Positions 5,749 through 8,642 of a stretch of 8,642 bases of DNA are shown here, piece after piece. Position numbers and translations under genes: made by a program. The notes under the pieces are model-generated. The model did no database searches. It had not been told where the DNA came from and worked only from the letters and a program-made list of their open reading frames with translations. Every line of letters begins with the position of its first letter. Position 1 is the stretch's first letter. Location of the stretch: the NCBI RefSeq assembly GCF_020709055.1, contig NZ_JAJFCK010000065.1, forward strand, positions 1-8,642. The letters run 5' to 3'. The stretch comes from Ruminococcus callidus (GTDB lineage: Bacteria > Bacillota > Clostridia > Oscillospirales > Ruminococcaceae).

Positions 5749-6393
5749 ATGGCAGTAAGACCGGTTTATATCCCTAAAAATTCAGCACCTTTTTATGATA
5801 TTGTGAACATTGAGTTCAAGTGGAACGGCGGTTTTGCAGTTTCGCAGAAACAGAAAAATATAAAAGCAATCCATGACGGTTTCAAATTGATTTATCCGGA
5901 AGCAAATCCGCTTGAAATTTCAAGCAAATCACTTATTCAAATAGGTGTTGAACTCAGTGCATTCAATCTTATGAAATATGTACCCGAACTTAAAAAGAGC
6001 TTTCCTATAGAAAACGTATATCAGGCAGGAAAAGTATTTGAAAACGGCTGTCAATATACTGATTTGATGCTTGTATCTCCGAAAGATGCAAAACGTGATG
6101 AACGTCTTAAAAATAGCGGTAAACTGACTATGTTTAGATTCAGCGGACAAAATTTTCCGCTTATTCCTGAATCACTTTTCTATAATTATATTTATATCAA
6201 TGCGATTATCGAAAATGAGAAGCTTGCAAAGAAAATACTTGATTTTAACGGATTTACGGATATTGAGTTCAATCCTCAAAAAAGTATAAGCACGCAGGCT
6301 AAATCTGCTGCTATATACGTAGCTTTGGCAGAACTTGGAATGACTGGAAAAATAAAGGATTATAAAGACTTTTATTCACTATTTATAAAATAG
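5749..6393 (+). CDS. NADAR-domain protein, DarT1-associated antitoxin type
   Basis: Predicted 214 residues beginning MAVRPVYIPKNSAPF, a start I recognise from DarT1-associated NADAR antitoxins. Matching landmarks are IEFKWNGGFAVSQKQKNIKAIH (about 21-42), LEISSKS...GVELSAFNLM (55-75), the NADAR hallmark VYQAGKVFENG (90-100) followed by YTDL, DERLKNSGKL (117-126), and TDIEFNPQKSISTQAKSAAIYVAL (170-193). Length is normal for the group. NADAR proteins remove ADP-ribose from guanine bases, reversing modification by DarT1 toxins. ATG 5749 follows TTGGAGG by 8 nt. No DarT1-like gene is adjacent; instead a phosphatase-like gene starts 12 nt after the stop. It could be an orphan antitoxin, an anti-toxin trait against others, or part of a new pair. 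Family confident from memory; partner unknown. Confidence 0.85.
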   Translation: MAVRPVYIPKNSAPFYDIVNIEFKWNGGFAVSQKQKNIKAIHDGFKLIYPEANPLEISSKSLIQIGVELSAFNLMKYVPELKKSFPIENVYQAGKVFENGCQYTDLMLVSPKDAKRDERLKNSGKLTMFRFSGQNFPLIPESLFYNYIYINAIIENEKLAKKILDFNGFTDIEFNPQKSISTQAKSAAIYVALAELGMTGKIKDYKDFYSLFIK

Positions 6394-6405
6394 CAGAGGT
6401 GCTTT

Positions 6406-7326
6406 ATGAAAGTTACAGTTTATTCAAGAGCAGAAATTGAAAAAGTCATGGCTGATGGCAATTTTCCGCAAAATACCGCCGTCATTAGTTTTTACGACCC
6501 TGCAATAAAGCGTATTGACGAGGGCTATACCCATGTGGATTACAGCGACATATGCGACACTGTATTCTACAGTGAGCTTGAAGATCTCAATCTTGAAGTT
6601 CTCAAACGTAAGGGATATACATACGATACTTATTTTCCCGAGGCAGACGATATGGCTGCGTTTATTGTAAGGGCTTATGCAGACGGCAAGAATATTATTT
6701 GTCAGTGCGAATATGGTCAGAGCAGGAGCGCAGGCTGTGCGGCGGCAATAAAAGAGTATTTTTATAAAGATGGTATCTCTATGTTTGCAGATTATAACTA
6801 TTATCCGAATCAGGTTGTATTCCATAAAGTTTATGATGCACTTGTAAAAATGAATTCTGCATATTGCAACACATATCATTCAAGTAAAACAACCGGTGTT
6901 GAAACTTTGTTGCTCAAGCAATCTTTAGAAAAAGATGATTGCTATCATTCATTAGAAGAAGCGTATTTTAAGCTTCGTCATGGCATTGCTAAAGTTAATG
7001 TTTCTTTACATATTGATGATGCGAAAAGAATTTGTCATGGTCCTCATATGGGAGAACATAATATATATGTAAAAACAACTTTCAAATATTCCAATAAAGA
7101 TATTTTACTTACTGTTTTTATTCCAAAAATAACAACATATATTAAGCCGAACAATCGTGATTATTATTTAGGAACGAAACAAAAATCTTTAGTTTTTACG
7201 GGGCGACGCTCGATTTCGTTTGATATTATGGGAATTATAGAATTGGATTGTAAAGAACCAGTTATAAATAAGGCGATCATTACGAATATCAAAGTAGTAT
7301 TAGGAAATAAACATAACAGTAAGTAA
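6406..7326 (+). CDS. Cx5R phosphatase-like domain with unrecognised C-terminal domain
   Basis: Predicted 306 residues. Residues 1-147 are about two thirds identical (97 of 146 by hand count) to the start of the protein at 4577-5332, with the same P-loop C101-EYGQS-R107, the same Gln before Cys, and the shared SMFADYNYYPNQVVFHKVYDAL ending split by only conservative changes. From about residue 150 it is unrelated to the paralogue: a helical stretch (VETLLLKQSL...HSLEEAYFKLRHG) is followed by alternating short beta-like segments (VNVSLHI, NIYVKTTFKY, ILLTVFIPKITTYI, SLVFTG, SFDIMGIIEL, AIITNIKVVLG). I do not recognise this domain. The DNA becomes markedly AT-rich there, suggesting a separate origin. 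AGAGGT lies 5 nt before ATG 6406 and the NADAR stop is 12 nt away, so the two form an operon. The substrate is unknown. Confidence 0.8.
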   Translation: MKVTVYSRAEIEKVMADGNFPQNTAVISFYDPAIKRIDEGYTHVDYSDICDTVFYSELEDLNLEVLKRKGYTYDTYFPEADDMAAFIVRAYADGKNIICQCEYGQSRSAGCAAAIKEYFYKDGISMFADYNYYPNQVVFHKVYDALVKMNSAYCNTYHSSKTTGVETLLLKQSLEKDDCYHSLEEAYFKLRHGIAKVNVSLHIDDAKRICHGPHMGEHNIYVKTTFKYSNKDILLTVFIPKITTYIKPNNRDYYLGTKQKSLVFTGRRSISFDIMGIIELDCKEPVINKAIITNIKVVLGNKHNSK

Positions 7327-7333
7327 CAATTAT

Positions 7334-7564
7334 TTGAATTCAAGAAACCTAAAAAAGTTTGGATTTTTTTTAGGTAGAACTTCTCTATTTGCATGGCTTA
7401 GATATCATAACTATGTGTCTAGTAAACCTGATTCCTGGAATAAGCCAACTTACAAGTATTTAAAACTTAAATATTTTGAACTTAAACGAACACCTTCAAA
7501 TCCAAATGTTCTCAAACTTTATATTACTCTTTCTGAAAATTATACTGCAACACTCAGATGGTAG
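7334..7564 (+). CDS. Doubtful small basic ORF or remnant, no clear start signal
   Basis: An open frame of up to 76 codons, rich in Lys, Tyr and Leu (for example KPTYKYLKLKYFELKR and VLKLYITLSENYTATLRW), ends at TAG 7562-7564. It has only a TTG start without a ribosome site, and the open frame reaches back to 7304. The codon choice looks natural and the region is otherwise empty, so it may be a decayed gene piece or part of a lost C-terminal module; equally it may be a chance ORF in AT-rich DNA. I recognise no family. Confidence 0.25.
   Translation: MNSRNLKKFGFFLGRTSLFAWLRYHNYVSSKPDSWNKPTYKYLKLKYFELKRTPSNPNVLKLYITLSENYTATLRW
7348..7374 (+). terminator. Possible weak AT-rich hairpin after the phosphatase-like gene
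   Basis: CCTAAAAAA (7348-7356) pairs with TTTTTTAGG (7366-7374), 22 bp past the stop at 7326. The stem has only two or three G-C pairs, and the T-run is inside the stem, so termination would be inefficient at best. Confidence 0.3.
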
Positions 7565-7587
7565 CAGTAATGAAAGGACACAGATTT

Positions 7588-8091
7588 ATGAAAATAGTGA
7601 GTGTGATTATATCGGCAATTGCATTTCTCTTTTCTCTTTCAGGTTGTTCGGGATATCCGCACAGCAGTTGGCTGGAAGATGATAGCCTTGACAAGCTCGC
7701 TGAAAAAAGATGTGAAGATATTGTTGCTGCACTTGAGAATAAGGATAGTAGTGCGATTAAAGCAATGTTTTCTCAAAAAGCAATAGAAGAAGCAGAAGAT
7801 TTAGATGATGAAATAGAATATATTATAGAACATTATGAAGGAAGCTTGAAATCATTTAAAGGAACGACTTCCACCGAAGAAAATATTAACGGAAAGAGCA
7901 AAAAAACTACTGTGAAAGCCGACTACACCGTCATCACTGACAAACAAACATATGTCCTATTTTTTGTAGAAGTATCGAATACAGATGATGAGACGGAAAA
8001 TGGAATATATAGACTCTGGCTATCTAAAGAGTCTGAGAAGGATGCTTATTATGGGCATTTTGATGCGGGTATCTATATTCCTGAGGAGTAA
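7588..8091 (+). CDS. Secreted lipoprotein of unknown function (DUF5104-like)
   Basis: Predicted 167 residues. Residues 1-20 are a lipoprotein signal peptide: MKIVSVIISAIAFLFSLSGC has a hydrophobic core and the lipobox LSGC with Cys20 as the lipidated residue, so the mature protein should be anchored on the outer face of the membrane. The mature part is acidic, with a helical front (LDKLAEKRCEDIVAALENKDSSAIKAMFS) and a beta-rich back (KTTVKADYTVITDKQTYVLFFVEV, GIYRLWL). The pattern 'I..AL...D...IK.MFS' and its layout recall the DUF5104 group of clostridial lipoproteins. ATG 7588 is chosen over ATG 7558 because AAAGGA (7573-7578) is 9 nt away and the signal sequence starts cleanly. It lies 261 bp after the phosphatase-like gene and may not belong to its operon. 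Confidence 0.75.
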   Translation: MKIVSVIISAIAFLFSLSGCSGYPHSSWLEDDSLDKLAEKRCEDIVAALENKDSSAIKAMFSQKAIEEAEDLDDEIEYIIEHYEGSLKSFKGTTSTEENINGKSKKTTVKADYTVITDKQTYVLFFVEVSNTDDETENGIYRLWLSKESEKDAYYGHFDAGIYIPEE

Positions 8092-8111
8092 TTCCTTTCA
8101 TTTCAAACAAA

Positions 8112-8396
8112 TCAGACAAGGATAGGATCGGCAGCGATTTCCTCAATTGTACGAAAAAACTCTTCCCTCATTTTAGAAATGAATTCTCTTGGATCTTTTT
8201 CAACAACAAAGAGAATAAGGATCAGTGTAACCGCATCGCAGCAAGATTCATCAGATTCCAATTTTACGTAGCCTCTGCGTGACGTATCCAGCAGATTCGC
8301 CACTTTCTCTTGTGAAAACTTGTTTTGTTCTCTGATTTGCAGCAGATAAGCTCGAATGTAGTTCTTTACGAATAATTCAATTTCGTTTTGATTCAT
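8112..8396 (-). CDS. Small XRE-type helix-turn-helix regulator
   Basis: Predicted 94 residues, minus strand, convergent with the lipoprotein (20 bp between stops). Residues about 16-62 fit a Cro/CI HTH: YLLQIREQNKFSQEKVANLL, then DTSRRGYVKLESDESCCDAVTLILIL, with the Ser-Gln-Glu turn entry and 'Y.KLE' after the recognition helix. The C-terminal tail (EFISKMREEFFRTIEEIAADPILV) is short and helical, perhaps for dimerisation. AGAGGT (complement of 8406-8411) stands about 10 nt before the ATG at 8396-8394. It likely controls itself or neighbouring genes; no toxin partner on the same strand is visible. Confidence 0.72.
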   Translation of the reverse strand: MNQNEIELFVKNYIRAYLLQIREQNKFSQEKVANLLDTSRRGYVKLESDESCCDAVTLILILFVVEKDPREFISKMREEFFRTIEEIAADPILV

Positions 8397-8427
8397 GATA
8401 ATTCGACCTCTTTCGATTTTTTCTGCT

Positions 8428-8456
8428 ATTATATCATGCCGTTATTCTGTAGACAA
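8428..8456 (-). promoter_or_regulatory. Promoter of the XRE gene (minus strand)
   Basis: Reading leftward, TTGTCT (complement of 8451-8456) and a perfect TATAAT (complement of 8428-8433) are 17 bp apart, about 32 bp before the start codon. The -35 directly abuts the hairpin at 8457-8489. Confidence 0.65.
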
Positions 8457-8495
8457 TGAACCGCAGCTCACAAACCGAACTGCGGTTCACTTTTT
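8457..8495 (+). terminator. Intrinsic terminator (rightward) next to the XRE promoter
   Basis: TGAACCGCAG (8457-8466) pairs perfectly with CTGCGGTTCA (8480-8489), followed by C and TTTTT plus CTTT. It would stop rightward transcripts, such as read-through from the lipoprotein. As a 10-bp perfect dyad beside the XRE -35 box it might also be a protein-binding site. Confidence 0.7.
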
Positions 8496-8517
8496 CTTTG
8501 TAGAAATCTTTTTTTCA

Positions 8518-8642
8518 GTAACCGCCAACCAGACCAGCGGGCAAAAAAATAAGCCGAGATCAACCTCGGCTCAAATCCTGTATTCGGTTCATCACAATGA
8601 ATTGCAGTGAGTTACTGTGAATTACTGTGCGGTGAAATACTG
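8518..8642 (-). repeat. Right arm of the ~125-bp inverted repeat
   Basis: Reverse complement of 356-479 with about four differences (see left arm). It contains the mirror hairpin GCCGAG-ATCAAC-CTCGGC (8553-8570) preceded by seven A (8543-8549), which on the minus strand is a terminator-like stem plus T-run pointing into the cassette. The arm reaches the last base of the window, so its true outer end is not visible. Confidence 0.93.

Noticed and set aside
6406..7326. DarT1 toxin hidden in the C-terminal half
   Set aside because: I could not find the histidine, aromatic and glutamate landmarks expected for a DarT ADP-ribosyltransferase; only structure prediction could settle a remote relationship.

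Overview
The window looks like an accessory (mobile or defence-type) segment of a low-to-moderate GC Firmicute, most likely a gut Clostridia of the Ruminococcus kind. This rests on strong GGAGG ribosome sites, sigma-A type promoters (TTGCAA/TATAAT, TTGTCA/TATAGT), the codon use, an IS66 relic, a WYL regulator, and a family of small phosphatase-like proteins that I associate with Ruminococcaceae. The assignment is an inference; there is no rRNA or other marker gene.

Layout. Bases 1-321 hold two fragments of an IS66-type transposase in opposite orientations. An inverted repeat of about 125 bp follows at 356-479 and recurs, reversed, at 8518-8642 at the right edge, so nearly everything else lies between the two arms. 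Each arm carries a terminator-like hairpin whose T-run points inward. Inside are: a WYL-domain regulator (653-1672) with its own promoter; then, behind an extended -10 promoter at 1842-1850, a run of rightward genes. These are a 70-residue cysteine-rich protein, a small gene broken by two compensating frameshifts, a PD-(D/E)XK nuclease-like protein, a DnaA-like AAA+ ATPase without the DnaA DNA-binding domain, and a phosphatase-like (Cx5R) protein fused to a sigma-region-4-like helix-turn-helix.

A gene-poor stretch of about 420 bp follows. It holds the 3' scar of another paralogue of that last gene and a 172-bp imperfect palindrome resembling a MITE. Next, behind a good promoter, comes a two-gene unit: a NADAR protein of the DarT1-antitoxin type (5749-6393) and, 12 bp later, a second phosphatase-like paralogue (6406-7326) whose C-terminal half is unrelated to the first. 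No DarT1 toxin is seen. A doubtful ORF, a lipoprotein (7588-8091) and, convergently, a small XRE-type regulator (8112-8396, minus strand) close the cassette.

How the parts may work together (inference). A WYL regulator, a nuclease paired with an AAA+ ATPase, an ADP-ribose-type hydrolase and duplicated phosphatase-like proteins with swapped C-termini suggest a stress or anti-phage island. The two most original modules are (a) nuclease + DnaA-like ATPase + phosphatase/HTH fusion and (b) NADAR + phosphatase-like/beta-rich fusion. They are linked by phosphatase-like domains that are about two thirds identical. No function of the whole is demonstrated by the sequence.
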